From assembly GCA_934454525.1 (NCBI GenBank), contig CAKSFM010000014.1:14800-78799 (forward strand): a stretch of DNA of 64,000 nucleotides, written 5' to 3'. The notes below the pieces were generated by a model. That model had not been told where the DNA came from. It saw nothing but the letters and a program-made list of their open reading frames with translations, and did no database searches. Shown one piece after another: positions 41,628 through 50,736 of the stretch. A program made the translations under genes and the position numbers. Source of the DNA: an uncultured Clostridia bacterium (GTDB lineage: Bacteria > Bacillota > Clostridia > UMGS1883). Numbering within the stretch: position 1 is the first letter of the stretch; every line of letters starts with the position of its first letter.

Positions 41628-41630
41628 GGG

Positions 41631-41642
41631 TGGTGGAGACGA
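41631..41642. other. Candidate attachment site, right (attR), inside the ssrA 3' end
   Basis: TGGTGGAGACGA forms the 3' terminal 12 bases of ssrA (as TCGTCTCCACCA on the minus strand) and repeats at 31008-31019. Confidence 0.75.
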
Positions 41643-41975
41643 GGGGGGTTGAACCCCTGTCCGAAAACATATTCACACAGGCATCTCCGGGTGCAGTCAT
41701 TCGTTAAACGTTCCCTCTGCCGCACGGCGAATGACAGCCGGACGGTTTCAGTAGCTTCATTTGTCATGCGCGGCGCAAAGCTTAACCGCGTCACGTTCAC
41801 CACTGTGTGACGCTCTTATTCCGGCCGTGGTCCTCCGGATAAGAACGGCCGCCTAATTAGGCAGCGTAAGCTACGTTATTGTTAGCTTTTAATTTTAAGT
41901 TTGGGATTTTAACGCAGTTCCCGCTGCGACCCGCTTCCCGTGCTTCAACATCCCCGTCGAAACCGGAACGTCCCC
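41631..41975 (-). ncRNA. ssrA: Transfer-messenger RNA (tmRNA)
   Basis: Read on the minus strand, the acceptor half GGGGACG (5' end, 41975) pairs with CGTCTCC before A-CCA at 41631, and the T arm is GGGGTTCAACCCC. The conserved GTTCCGGTTTCGACGGGG follows the 5' end. The tag reading frame is GCT AAC AAT AAC GTA GCT (six codons) then TAC GCT GCC TAA, giving ANNNVAYAA after the tRNA-borne Ala. It rescues stalled ribosomes with SmpB, encoded just upstream. 345 bases including CCA. Confidence 0.95.
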
Positions 41976-42057
41976 GTTGTGTGCGGAAGTCTGAAAAATA
42001 CGACCGATGCATTTTTCATCTTCGTTTAATAATAGTATACAATGAAATTCGGATTTG

Positions 42058-42528
42058 TCAATAGTTGTTTGCCGATTTTATTGTGCGTTCAATCATTCTT
42101 GCAGAGTCGCGCTTTGCTGCATCATCGCGCTTGTCATAAAGCTTTTTGCCGCGCGCAACGGCGATTGTCATTTTAACGCGCTGTCCGCGCAGATAAATAT
42201 CGAGAGGAACAATTGTTACGCCTTTTTGCTTAATAAGACCGAAAAGCTTCATTATTTCTTTTTTATGAAGGAGAAGCTTTTTCGGGCGCATTGGATCGCG
42301 GTTAAATATATTACCTTTTTCATATGGAGAAACATGCATTCCGTGAACAAAAATCTCGCCTTTGTCAATTTCGCAGTAGCTTTCTTTGAGATTGACCCTG
42401 CCCATACGGATTGATTTAACCTCTGTTCCGAAAAGTTCAATGCCGGCTTCTGTTTTTTCGCCGATGAAGAAGTCGTGATGAGCGCTTCTGTTTTGTGCGA
42501 GCATTTTTATCTTTTCTTTTTCCGCCAT
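42058..42528 (-). CDS. smpB: SsrA-binding protein SmpB
   Basis: 156 residues. NRSAHHDFFIGEKTEAGIEL then GTEVKSIRMGRVNLKESY is the SmpB core, and KKLYDKRDDAAKRDSARMIE the basic C-terminal tail that enters the ribosomal mRNA channel. ATG 42528 follows AAGGAGG. It lies 83 bp upstream of ssrA on the same strand and overlaps the rnr 3' end by 92 bp. SmpB, tmRNA and RNase R act together in trans-translation and decay of faulty mRNA. Confidence 0.96.
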   Translation of the reverse strand: MAEKEKIKMLAQNRSAHHDFFIGEKTEAGIELFGTEVKSIRMGRVNLKESYCEIDKGEIFVHGMHVSPYEKGNIFNRDPMRPKKLLLHKKEIMKLFGLIKQKGVTIVPLDIYLRGQRVKMTIAVARGKKLYDKRDDAAKRDSARMIERTIKSANNY

Positions 42529-44614
42529 TTGTGATTCCTCCTTCAAGAAGTATAAAATCAATTTTGCGCGATGCTTTATCAGCGGCGGCAAGCTTTACGG
42601 AAACAGGCATACCGATTGCAAGTCTTTTTCCGCTGTGTTCACCGGTAAGAGTGAGCAAGGCATCATCGTATATATAATAGTCATCTTTAAGCGATTCAAT
42701 CCTGACAAGTCCTTCAACTGTGTTCGGAAGCATAACGAAAAAGCCAAAGCCGGTGACAGACGAAATAATACCTTCAAAATCCTCTCCGATATGCGCCTCC
42801 ATATATTCGGCTTTTTTAATATCAAGCGCGTCACGCTCGCACATTTGCGCCGCCTGTTCGCGCTCGCTTGACTGTTCGGCAGCAGACTGCACAAAATCTG
42901 AAAGATATTTAAGCGTTTTTTTATCGCCGTCAATCGCTGCTTTAAGCGCACGGTGGCAGACCAAATCCGGATATCGGCGGATGGGTGACGTGAAATGACA
43001 GTAATCATCAAGCATCAGTCCGTAATGACCATCGTTTTTGCCGCTGTACATTGCTTTTGCCATACTGCGCAGCAGCATTGCGGAAACGGCGGTTTCCTGA
43101 GATGTGCCTTTGAAATACCTCATTATTTCGGACGGGCTTGCCGCTGCATTGCAACCGAGATTATACACAAATTTGCGGACATTGTCAAGCTTTTGCTTAT
43201 CCGGTTCGCCGTGAACGCGGAAAACCGATGAAACGCCGCTTTCGTCAAGAAATTTTGCAACGCTGCTGTTTGCGGCAATCATGAATTCTTCAATTATATT
43301 ATTCGAAAAATCCGTTTGGCGGAGCACAATATCAACCGTTTTTCCGTTTTCGTCAAACACAGCCTTTGCCTCGGGGATATTGAAATCGATTGCGCCGCGG
43401 CTTCGCGTTTTTTTATTCAGAATCAGCGCGAGCGAACGCATAAGTTCAAGCGATGGGAGAATTCCGGCATAACGCGCGCATAGCTCCGGAGGGCGCTCCG
43501 TTAAAAGAAGCTTTACATTATTATATGTCATCCGCGCGGTACTTTTGATATACGAACGGTAAAATTTTGCATCGGTTATATTACCGCGGTGGTCAATATC
43601 CATAATTGCGGACACTGTAAGCCGCAGCACACCCTCGTTCAGAGAACAGAGGTCGTTCGAAAGGCGGAACGGAAGCATAGGAACAACGCGGTCGGCGAGA
43701 TAGACACTTGTTCCGCGGCTGAGAGCTTCGCAGTCAAGCGGTGTGCCGGGGCGGACATAGTGACTGACATCGGCAATATGCACTCCGAGGCGGTAACCTT
43801 TTAACGTTTTTTCGACAGAAACGGCATCGTCAATATCTTTTGTGTCATCGCCGTCAATCGTGATAACGATTTTTCCCGTCAGGTCAAGTCTTCCTTTAAG
43901 CTCATTCGGTTCTGGCAGCGAAAGGGTTTCCGCTTCGTCAAGTACTTTTTTCGGAAAATCCGTTCCGAATCCGTAACTTTTTAAAACGGATAGCATATCA
44001 ACGCCGAAATCATACGGAAACCCCAAAACTTCCGTGACGCGGCATTGAAGCGATGAAATATCGGTTTCATAGCTGATGATATCGGCAACAACCTTTTGAC
44101 CGTTGAGCGCTCCTCCGCTGTCACGCGGAGCAACAAACATCTCGTGCGGCAAATGCTCATTATCCGGAAGAACAAGTCCGTATCCGCGTTCCTGCCTGAA
44201 AATGCCGACAACTGTTTGCTTTGCGCGTTCAAGAACACGCATGATTTCCCCCTCGCGTCCACGCCCTTTTTTGGCAGATTTAATCGGGCGGACAAGCACT
44301 TTGTCGCCGTTTAACGCGCCGTTTATATCAGAATCGGAGATATAGATTTCCTCATCATCCGAGTCCGAGGAGACAAATCCGAACCCCCTGGCATTTACGC
44401 GCAGAACTCCGCGCACCAGTCCGAGATCTGCACAGCGGAAATAGCGGCTCTTTTTCCCGGTTATAAGAACGCCGCTTTCTTCAAGCGAGTCAAGAAACTC
44501 GCCGAGCTGCGGAAGCTCGCTTTCACTGGCGCCGACCGCTTCGGCTATTTTTTCAATTGTCATGGGAGAATAATCGGCGCTGCCGATAAGCTCCGAAACC
44601 TTACTCATGTTCAT
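42437..44614 (-). CDS. rnr: Ribonuclease R
   Basis: 725 residues. N-terminal winged helix and cold-shock domains (GFGFVSSDSDDEEIYI) precede the RNB nuclease centre TIDGDDTKDIDDAVSVE (metal-binding Asp cluster, near residue 255) and a C-terminal S1 domain (GEDFEGIISSVTGFGFFVML). A short Lys/Arg-rich tail follows, as in RNase R proteins that bind tmRNA/SmpB. The tail region overlaps smpB in another frame by 92 bp. Start ATG 44614 follows GAGGG. Confidence 0.95.
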   Translation of the reverse strand: MNMSKVSELIGSADYSPMTIEKIAEAVGASESELPQLGEFLDSLEESGVLITGKKSRYFRCADLGLVRGVLRVNARGFGFVSSDSDDEEIYISDSDINGALNGDKVLVRPIKSAKKGRGREGEIMRVLERAKQTVVGIFRQERGYGLVLPDNEHLPHEMFVAPRDSGGALNGQKVVADIISYETDISSLQCRVTEVLGFPYDFGVDMLSVLKSYGFGTDFPKKVLDEAETLSLPEPNELKGRLDLTGKIVITIDGDDTKDIDDAVSVEKTLKGYRLGVHIADVSHYVRPGTPLDCEALSRGTSVYLADRVVPMLPFRLSNDLCSLNEGVLRLTVSAIMDIDHRGNITDAKFYRSYIKSTARMTYNNVKLLLTERPPELCARYAGILPSLELMRSLALILNKKTRSRGAIDFNIPEAKAVFDENGKTVDIVLRQTDFSNNIIEEFMIAANSSVAKFLDESGVSSVFRVHGEPDKQKLDNVRKFVYNLGCNAAASPSEIMRYFKGTSQETAVSAMLLRSMAKAMYSGKNDGHYGLMLDDYCHFTSPIRRYPDLVCHRALKAAIDGDKKTLKYLSDFVQSAAEQSSEREQAAQMCERDALDIKKAEYMEAHIGEDFEGIISSVTGFGFFVMLPNTVEGLVRIESLKDDYYIYDDALLTLTGEHSGKRLAIGMPVSVKLAAADKASRKIDFILLEGGITNGGKRKDKNARTKQKRSSRLLHRRKNRSRH

Positions 44615-44633
44615 AAATCAACCCTCGCAGCAA

Positions 44634-44668
44634 TAAAAAACGGACGCCTGTCATAAGCGCCCGCCGCA
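44634..44668 (-). terminator. Terminator after secG
   Basis: On the minus strand CGGGCGC and GCGTCCG (one G-T pair) form a stem over a 9-base loop, followed by TTTTTT. It lies directly after the secG stop and only about 20 bases before the rnr start, so it may reduce read-through into rnr. Confidence 0.7.
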
Positions 44669-44669
44669 A

Positions 44670-44909
44670 TCACTTAAGTATGTTAAGTGAAAGAATAACC
44701 GAAAGAACAATGAAAAGCACAGCCATAACCGTTGTCAGCTTTTCTAACATTCCCTCACGCGTGTTGGCTTTGTTTTTGCTGAAGAAAGTATCCCCGGATG
44801 TACCCATAATCGAGCTTGCTTCCCTGGGATCCTTACCCTTTTGGAAAAGAACAACAACCGTAAGCGCGAGCGCTATAACAATATATACTATTGTAACTGC
44901 CAGCTTCAT
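44670..44909 (-). CDS. secG: Preprotein translocase subunit SecG
   Basis: 79 residues with two membrane helices (about 5-23 and 58-76) and the conserved VVVLFQKGKDPREASSIMG between them, typical of SecG in SecYEG. ATG 44909 follows GGAGG. The order secG-rnr-smpB-ssrA is common in Firmicutes and supports all four calls. Confidence 0.93.
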   Translation of the reverse strand: MKLAVTIVYIVIALALTVVVLFQKGKDPREASSIMGTSGDTFFSKNKANTREGMLEKLTTVMAVLFIVLSVILSLNILK

Positions 44910-45051
44910 TTCTAACACCTCCGTAATATCTTAAATGCCATATAGCATTACTTTAGCATATCGGAAGAAAAAAAGCAATAGTTTTTTGAAAAAAATGAGA
45001 ACAAACAGGTATTTATTTTTATTTTTGCCTTTTTTGCCGGTTTACATTCAT

Positions 45052-45079
45052 TTGACAATGATAAAAAATCTGATATAAT
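45052..45079 (+). promoter_or_regulatory. Promoter of sbcDC
   Basis: TTGACA (45052-45057), 16 bases, TATAAT (45074-45079), 22 bases upstream of the sbcD start. Confidence 0.8.
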
Positions 45080-45101
45080 TTAATGCAGGAGGAATATAAC
45101 A

Positions 45102-46217
45102 ATGAAGTTTTTGCATTTATCGGATTTGCATATCGGAAAAACACTTGCGGATTTTCCGCTTGAGGAGGATCAGCGGTTTATTTTCGGGGAAATACTTAAG
45201 ATTGCCGACAGCGAAAAAGCGGACGCGGTAATTATAGCCGGGGATGTTTACGATAAGGCTGTTCCGCCGGCATATGCAGTGCAGCTGGCGGACGAATTTC
45301 TGACGGCGCTTTCAGAACGGAAAATTCCCGTGTTTGTTATAAGCGGAAATCACGATTCCGCCGAGCGCGTTGCATACGGCGGAAAGCTTTTTGCCAGGAC
45401 GGGGATATATGTTTCTCCCGTTTTTGACGGCTGCACCGAGCCGATTGTGATAAATGATGACTACGGCGAAGTATGTGTTTATCTGCTGCCGTTTATAAAA
45501 CCGGCAAATGTTCGGCGGATATATCCCGATTTCAGCGGAGAAACCTTCACGGATGCGATTCGGTTTGCCGTCGGTAAAATGAATGTTGACAGCAGAAAGA
45601 GGAACATTATAGTTGCGCACCAGTTTGTTACGGGCGCTTCGGGCAGCGGTTCGGAGGAAATTTCGGCAGGCGGTTTGGAAAACGTTGAGTGTTCCGTTTT
45701 CGACCCGTTTGATTATGCGGCGCTCGGTCATATTCACAGGGCGCAGAGCGTTGTGCGCGAAACCGTCCGTTACTGCGGAACGCCGCTGAAATATTCCGCG
45801 GCGGAGGCATCACAGGAAAAATCGGTGACGGTGGCGGAGCTTTTTGAAAAAGGGCACATTGAAATAAAAACCGTTCCGCTACATCCGATGCGCGATTTGA
45901 AAGACCTTCGCGGAACGTTTGATGAAATGATAAATGGAGAGAATCCGCGCGATTTTGTCCGGATAACGCTGACGGACGAACTGCCGGTGTTCAATGCTCA
46001 CGGGCGGCTGCGCGCATTATATCCGTTTATGACGGAACTGAATTTTGATAATGAAAGAACCCGCCGCGCGGCGGAGAATGTTACGCTTGCCGCTGAAGAA
46101 AGAACGCCGGAGGAATGTTTTGCGGATTTCTATGAAATGATGAACGGAGCGCCGCTCCCGGAAGACGGCATGGAGCTTGTGAAAAGTATTATGGATGAGA
46201 TGAGGGAACAGAAATGA
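45102..46217 (+). CDS. sbcD: Nuclease SbcCD subunit D
   Basis: 371 residues of the Mre11-type calcineurin-like phosphodiesterase. Metal motifs are intact: SDLHIGKTL (residues 6-14), AGDVYDKA, SGNHDSAERV, and ALGHIHRAQ. With SbcC it cuts hairpins and protein-blocked DNA ends, which is relevant to the long palindromes of this genome. ATG 45102 follows AGGAGG. sbcC overlaps the stop by 4 bp. Confidence 0.95.
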   Translation: MKFLHLSDLHIGKTLADFPLEEDQRFIFGEILKIADSEKADAVIIAGDVYDKAVPPAYAVQLADEFLTALSERKIPVFVISGNHDSAERVAYGGKLFARTGIYVSPVFDGCTEPIVINDDYGEVCVYLLPFIKPANVRRIYPDFSGETFTDAIRFAVGKMNVDSRKRNIIVAHQFVTGASGSGSEEISAGGLENVECSVFDPFDYAALGHIHRAQSVVRETVRYCGTPLKYSAAEASQEKSVTVAELFEKGHIEIKTVPLHPMRDLKDLRGTFDEMINGENPRDFVRITLTDELPVFNAHGRLRALYPFMTELNFDNERTRRAAENVTLAAEERTPEECFADFYEMMNGAPLPEDGMELVKSIMDEMREQK

Positions 46218-48832
46218 AGCCTGAGTATTTAAAAATGTGCGCATTCGGCTCATATGCCGGCGAGGTGGAACTTGATTTTACAAAATTCGGCAATGGCCTG
46301 TTCCTTATCACGGGCGCAACCGGGGCAGGAAAAACCACAATATTTGACGCGATTGTGTTTGCACTGTACGGTGATGTGAGCGGCGGTGAAAAGGACATCC
46401 GCTCGCTGCGCAGCGATTTTGCGAAACCGTCCGACAAAACATATGCCGAGCTGCGTTTTGACTACTGCGGAAAGAAATATATTGTCAGGCGAAGTCCGGA
46501 ATATATGCGTGAAAGCAAGCGCGGGAGCGGACTTGCAAAGGAAAACGCCGATGCGGAGCTGACGCTTCCGGACGGAAGAATTATCAGCGGAGTTAAAAAG
46601 GTTGACGCTGCGATAGCAGAGCTTATACGCGTGGATAAAGCTCAGTTTTCGCGGATTGCGATGATCGCCCAGGGGGATTTCAGGCGGATACTTACCGAAA
46701 AAAGCAAAAGCCGCAGCGAAATGTTCCGCAAAGTGTTCGGCACATATTTTTTTGAAAAATTTCAGCGCACACTTGCACAGCGGTGCAGTGAAGCAGAGCA
46801 GGCGCTCAAAGGAATATTTGACAGAATAAGCGACCGCGCGGCGCATATTGAAACGGAGGACGGATTTGCTGTGAACGCAGCGGATTTTCCGGAAACGAGC
46901 GAGCTTTGCACGATGCTTGAAGAAATTGTTTCGGCTGATGATTCAAGGCTTGCCGCATTTGACAAAAGGCTTTCGGAAACAGAGAAAGAGCTTCGGTCGG
47001 TTTGTGCGGCGCTTGAAAATGCTGCCCGCGGAAATGCACTTTTAAAGCGGCTGGAAATCCTCAAAAATCAGATTGACGGACTTGACGCACGGAGAGATGA
47101 ATTTAATTTAAAGAAAAAGGTTTATGCGGCGGCGGAACGCGCGGCAAGGGTTTCTCCGATTCTTTCGGCGCTGACAGCAGCGGAAAAGGAATATTCCGAA
47201 GCTGCCGCAAATATGAAAGAAAATGCCGCGCTTATTAGAATTGCGGAGGAAAAACGAAAAGCGGCGCAGGAATTTTTTGCGGCAGCAAAGAAGCGGCGCG
47301 CCGGGGAGGATGGACTTGCAAAAGCTGCGGCGGACGCAGAAGCTGCGGCAAAAACCATAGATGCATATGCTGCTCACAAAAAAACACTGAGCTGCCTTGC
47401 GGAAAAGTACAGATATGCGGAAGAGGAATTTGTCAGAAAAACAGAAGAGTACGCGGACATAAGAAAAAGATACTTCGGTGAGCTTGCAGGAATAATTTCC
47501 GAAAGTGAGCTGAAAAAAGGCGAACCGTGCCCCGTTTGCGGCTCACGCGAGCATCCGAAGCCGGCAGTTCTTTCCGATGAAAAAATAACAGGAAAGGCAC
47601 TTGAAAAATCGGAAAAAGAAAGAAACGGCGCGGAAAAGACGCTTTCGGAATGTGCATCGATGCTTGCCGCTGCAAACAGAGAGCATGAGCTGCTGTGCGA
47701 AAACGCGGCTAAATGCGGAATACAGACGGAACTGCTGAAAAACGACTGTGCGGCGGCAAAGGCGAAAGCAAATGAAAAACTGGCAAAGCTCCGTGCGGAG
47801 CTTTCCGAAATACGTGACGGATACGCGGCGGCGGAAAAAGAGCTGCGCGAAGCCGAAAAGGAATATGCTGCTGTGCTCGGAAAAAAAGACGCACTTGCCT
47901 TGGCGGAGAAAACAGGTGCGCAAAAACTTTCCGCCGCACAGAAAAATTTTGATGCCGCGCTTTCCGGCAGCGGATTTGCTTCGGCGGAGGAATACGATGC
48001 AGCTTATCTTGACAGAAAAACAGCGGACAGTCTTTCGGAAGAAATTGCCGGTTATGACGGGGAATATGCCGCAGCGTCAGCTTCATATGCGGAATGTGCG
48101 GCTGCTGCGGAGAATATAGAGCATACTGATACAGAAAAGCTTGAAGATACAAAAAGCGCACTTGAATCCGATAAAAAAGAATCCGAAGCCGCGCGGCGCG
48201 TTGCCGACCGCCGCCGGAGTGCAAATGCTGCAATTCTTTCGGAGCTTAAGGCTGCGGAAAAGGAACTTGATGAATATGAGAAAAAGTACAGACTGATAAA
48301 ATCGCTTTCCGACACGGCGAACGCAAAACTTGCGGGCAACAGGATGACGTTTGAAGCATATATTCAGCAGAGGTACTTTGCAGGGATTACGGATTTTGCA
48401 AATATGCGTCTTTCCAAAATGACGGGGGGAAGATATATGCTTTGCCCGCGCAGCCGCGGAGGAACGCAGGGGCAGGGCGGACTGGAGCTTGAGGTCATGG
48501 ATTACAGCACCGGGAAAAAACGTGATGTTTCAACGCTTTCGGGCGGTGAATCCTTTACGGCATCGCTTGCGCTTGCGCTGGGAATGTCAGATATGATTCA
48601 GCAGCGGCGCGGCGGCATACGCGCAGATATGCTGTTTGTCGATGAAGGGTTCGGAACGCTTGACGCATCCTATCTTGACAAGGCGGTTGATATGCTTTCA
48701 GCGCTTACGGATGACCGCAGACTGTGCGGAATTATTTCACACGTTGATCTGCTGAAAGAGAAAATCGGGCGCAAAATTATTGTTAAGACACTGCCGGGCG
48801 GCGGAAGCACAGCATTTGCCGAGGGGATATAA
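46214..48832 (+). CDS. sbcC: Nuclease SbcCD subunit C
   Basis: 872 residues of the Rad50/SMC type. Walker A ITGATGAGKTTIFDAI (about residues 33-48), long coiled coils, the zinc hook GEPCPVCGSREHPKP (about 435-449, CxxC) and C-terminal signature STLSGGESF with Walker B ADMLFVDEGFGTLD are all present. A little shorter than E. coli SbcC but normal for Clostridia. Coupled to sbcD by ATGA. Confidence 0.95.
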   Translation: MKPEYLKMCAFGSYAGEVELDFTKFGNGLFLITGATGAGKTTIFDAIVFALYGDVSGGEKDIRSLRSDFAKPSDKTYAELRFDYCGKKYIVRRSPEYMRESKRGSGLAKENADAELTLPDGRIISGVKKVDAAIAELIRVDKAQFSRIAMIAQGDFRRILTEKSKSRSEMFRKVFGTYFFEKFQRTLAQRCSEAEQALKGIFDRISDRAAHIETEDGFAVNAADFPETSELCTMLEEIVSADDSRLAAFDKRLSETEKELRSVCAALENAARGNALLKRLEILKNQIDGLDARRDEFNLKKKVYAAAERAARVSPILSALTAAEKEYSEAAANMKENAALIRIAEEKRKAAQEFFAAAKKRRAGEDGLAKAAADAEAAAKTIDAYAAHKKTLSCLAEKYRYAEEEFVRKTEEYADIRKRYFGELAGIISESELKKGEPCPVCGSREHPKPAVLSDEKITGKALEKSEKERNGAEKTLSECASMLAAANREHELLCENAAKCGIQTELLKNDCAAAKAKANEKLAKLRAELSEIRDGYAAAEKELREAEKEYAAVLGKKDALALAEKTGAQKLSAAQKNFDAALSGSGFASAEEYDAAYLDRKTADSLSEEIAGYDGEYAAASASYAECAAAAENIEHTDTEKLEDTKSALESDKKESEAARRVADRRRSANAAILSELKAAEKELDEYEKKYRLIKSLSDTANAKLAGNRMTFEAYIQQRYFAGITDFANMRLSKMTGGRYMLCPRSRGGTQGQGGLELEVMDYSTGKKRDVSTLSGGESFTASLALALGMSDMIQQRRGGIRADMLFVDEGFGTLDASYLDKAVDMLSALTDDRRLCGIISHVDLLKEKIGRKIIVKTLPGGGSTAFAEGI

Positions 48833-48941
48833 TTGTAACAAAAACGTAAAGAATTTGAAAAAAATGTTGAAAAATATATCGGATGGTGTTATTATATAAT
48901 TAAATCAGTGTCGAATACTGTGAAAGAGAGGGGAACTTTCA

Positions 48942-50030
48942 ATGGTAAATAAGTACCTTAATAACCTGCTGATGCAGATAAATAAAATAATCGGATGTGA
49001 AACGGGTGTTATAGAGGGCAGCGGAACGGTGGTGTCTTCGGGGCGCGCAGAGGGGATTGAAGCGATGATTCCCGAAATTTTTGAACAGTGCCTTGAAAGC
49101 CGCCGGAAAACGGCGCACCTCGGCGGATATACATTTTATGCGGTTATAACGCGCGGCAAGCCGGACTATGTGTCGTTTGTAAAATGCGATGACGAAAACT
49201 CGGAAAGATATGTTGAAATGCTGTCAACGGCTATCGGCAGCATCAGGCAGATGCATAATGATAAGTATGATAAAACGAACTTCATCAAAAATATCCTTGC
49301 GGACAGTATTCTTCCGGGGGATGTGTTTATGAAAAGCAAGGAAATGCATATGACATATGATGCCGACAGGATTGTTTTCGTGCTTCATTATGATGAAATC
49401 CGCGGAGTCGATGTTTTTGATATTGTGAACGGAATGTTCCCGGACAACGGAAAGGATTTTGTCATTGACCTTGACAATAACATGGTTGTTGTTGTGCGCG
49501 AGGTGCGCTTCGGAATAACGCATAAGGAAATTGAAGAAATAGCAAAGCAGATTGCCGACACTGTTTCGGGTGAAGCAATGGTAAATATCCACGTCGGAAT
49601 AGGTTCGGTAGCGTCGAACATCAAAGATATTGCCAAGAGCTATAAAGAGGCGCAGGTTGCGCTTGAAGTCGGCAAGGTGTTTGACGGAGAGAAAAATATA
49701 ATCAGCTATGACTATCTCGGAATCGCGCGGCTTATCTATCAGCTGCCGACAACGCTCTGCGAACTGTTTCTGACCGAAGTGTTTAAGAAAGGCTCAATCG
49801 ATTCGCTCGATTCTGAAACGCTTTACACAATTCAGAAATTTTTTGAAAACAACCTTAACGTATCGGAAACTTCGCGTCAGCTTTATGTTCACAGAAACAC
49901 GCTTGTGTACAGATTGGACAAGGTGCGCAAGATTACCGGGCTTGACCTGAGAATATTTGATCATGCAATCGTATTTAAGGTTGCCATGATGGTTAAAAAA
50001 TATCTTGTGTCAAAGCCGATGCACATCTGA
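48942..50030 (+). CDS. CdaR/PucR-type helix-turn-helix regulator
   Basis: 362 residues. A central GGDEF-like/CdaR region (ITHKEIEEIAKQIADTVSGE, VHVGIGS-like NIHVGIGSVASNIKDIAKSY) precedes a C-terminal PucR HTH (FFENNLNVSETSRQLYVHRN then TLVYRLDKVRKITGLDLR). The ligand is unknown. It lies 19 bp before ftsE and on the same strand, so it may belong to the cell-wall operon rather than act on a distant sugar-acid pathway. Confidence 0.85.
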   Translation: MVNKYLNNLLMQINKIIGCETGVIEGSGTVVSSGRAEGIEAMIPEIFEQCLESRRKTAHLGGYTFYAVITRGKPDYVSFVKCDDENSERYVEMLSTAIGSIRQMHNDKYDKTNFIKNILADSILPGDVFMKSKEMHMTYDADRIVFVLHYDEIRGVDVFDIVNGMFPDNGKDFVIDLDNNMVVVVREVRFGITHKEIEEIAKQIADTVSGEAMVNIHVGIGSVASNIKDIAKSYKEAQVALEVGKVFDGEKNIISYDYLGIARLIYQLPTTLCELFLTEVFKKGSIDSLDSETLYTIQKFFENNLNVSETSRQLYVHRNTLVYRLDKVRKITGLDLRIFDHAIVFKVAMMVKKYLVSKPMHI

Positions 50031-50049
50031 CGGAAAGGGAGAGTTGTCT

Positions 50050-50736
50050 GTGATAGAATTTAAGGATGTTACCGTCATTTACGATAAGGATGTTATAGGT
50101 CTTGATAATGTTTCCTTTACGATAAATGACGGGGAGTTTGTCTTTCTCGTCGGAAAAACCGGCGCCGGAAAAAGCTCGGCGATAAAGCTTCTCACAGGGG
50201 AAATCAAGCCGACTGCCGGAGATGTTGTGGTTGACGGCATTATTGTAAATTCGCTGCGCCGCTCAAAGGTTCCGTATCTTCGCCGTGCGCAGGGGGTTGT
50301 ATTTCAGGACTTCCGTTTGCTGCCGAACAAAACGGTCTATGAAAATGTTGCGTTTGCGATGGAAATTGTCGGCAAAAGCCGCCGTGAGATAAGGCGCAAG
50401 GTGCCGAAAATCCTTGGACTTGTCGGACTTGCCGACCGCGCGAAGAATTATCCGAACGAAATTTCGGGCGGTGAACAGCAGCGTGTGAGCATTGCGCGCG
50501 CACTTGTCAACAGTCCGTCTTTGATCATTGCGGACGAGCCTACCGGAAATCTTGACGTTGACACCGCGTCCGATGTTATGTCGCTTTTTGAGCAGATTAA
50601 CAAAATGGGAACGACAATAGTGATGGTAACTCATTCCGAGAAAATAGTTAACGATATGTGCAAGCGCGTTATTCAGCTTGAAAACGGAGCAATTGTCCGT
50701 GACGAGGAAAAGGGAGTGTATAATCTTGGTGTTTAG
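50050..50736 (+). CDS. ftsE: Cell division ATP-binding protein FtsE
   Basis: 228 residues of an ABC ATPase. VGKTGAGKSSAIKLL (Walker A, about residues 35-49), ISGGEQQRVSIARAL (signature) and LIIADEPTGNLD (Walker B) are conserved. With FtsX it drives a periplasmic or wall hydrolase in division or sporulation. Start GTG 50050, with AAGGGAG 11 bases upstream; the frame upstream belongs to the overlapping regulator end. ftsX overlaps its stop. Confidence 0.95.
   Translation: MIEFKDVTVIYDKDVIGLDNVSFTINDGEFVFLVGKTGAGKSSAIKLLTGEIKPTAGDVVVDGIIVNSLRRSKVPYLRRAQGVVFQDFRLLPNKTVYENVAFAMEIVGKSRREIRRKVPKILGLVGLADRAKNYPNEISGGEQQRVSIARALVNSPSLIIADEPTGNLDVDTASDVMSLFEQINKMGTTIVMVTHSEKIVNDMCKRVIQLENGAIVRDEEKGVYNLGV

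Larger units (their letters stand above)
31020..41630. mobile_element. AT-rich integrated island in the 3' end of ssrA (about 10.6 kb)
   Basis: The interval lies between two direct copies of TGGTGGAGACGA. It is visibly richer in A and T than its flanks and carries typical mobile-element genes: two large serine recombinases, a P4-type primase, a divergent regulator, a Mor-like activator and a toxin-antitoxin pair. I recognise no capsid, portal, terminase, tail, relaxase or type IV secretion gene. It may be a phage satellite or a non-conjugative integrative element; which recombinase acts at ssrA is unknown. Confidence 0.75.

Noticed and set aside
31020..41630. CRISPR array or retron in the island
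   Set aside because: No regularly spaced repeats were seen, and no reverse transcriptase motif (such as YADD) occurs in any frame I read.
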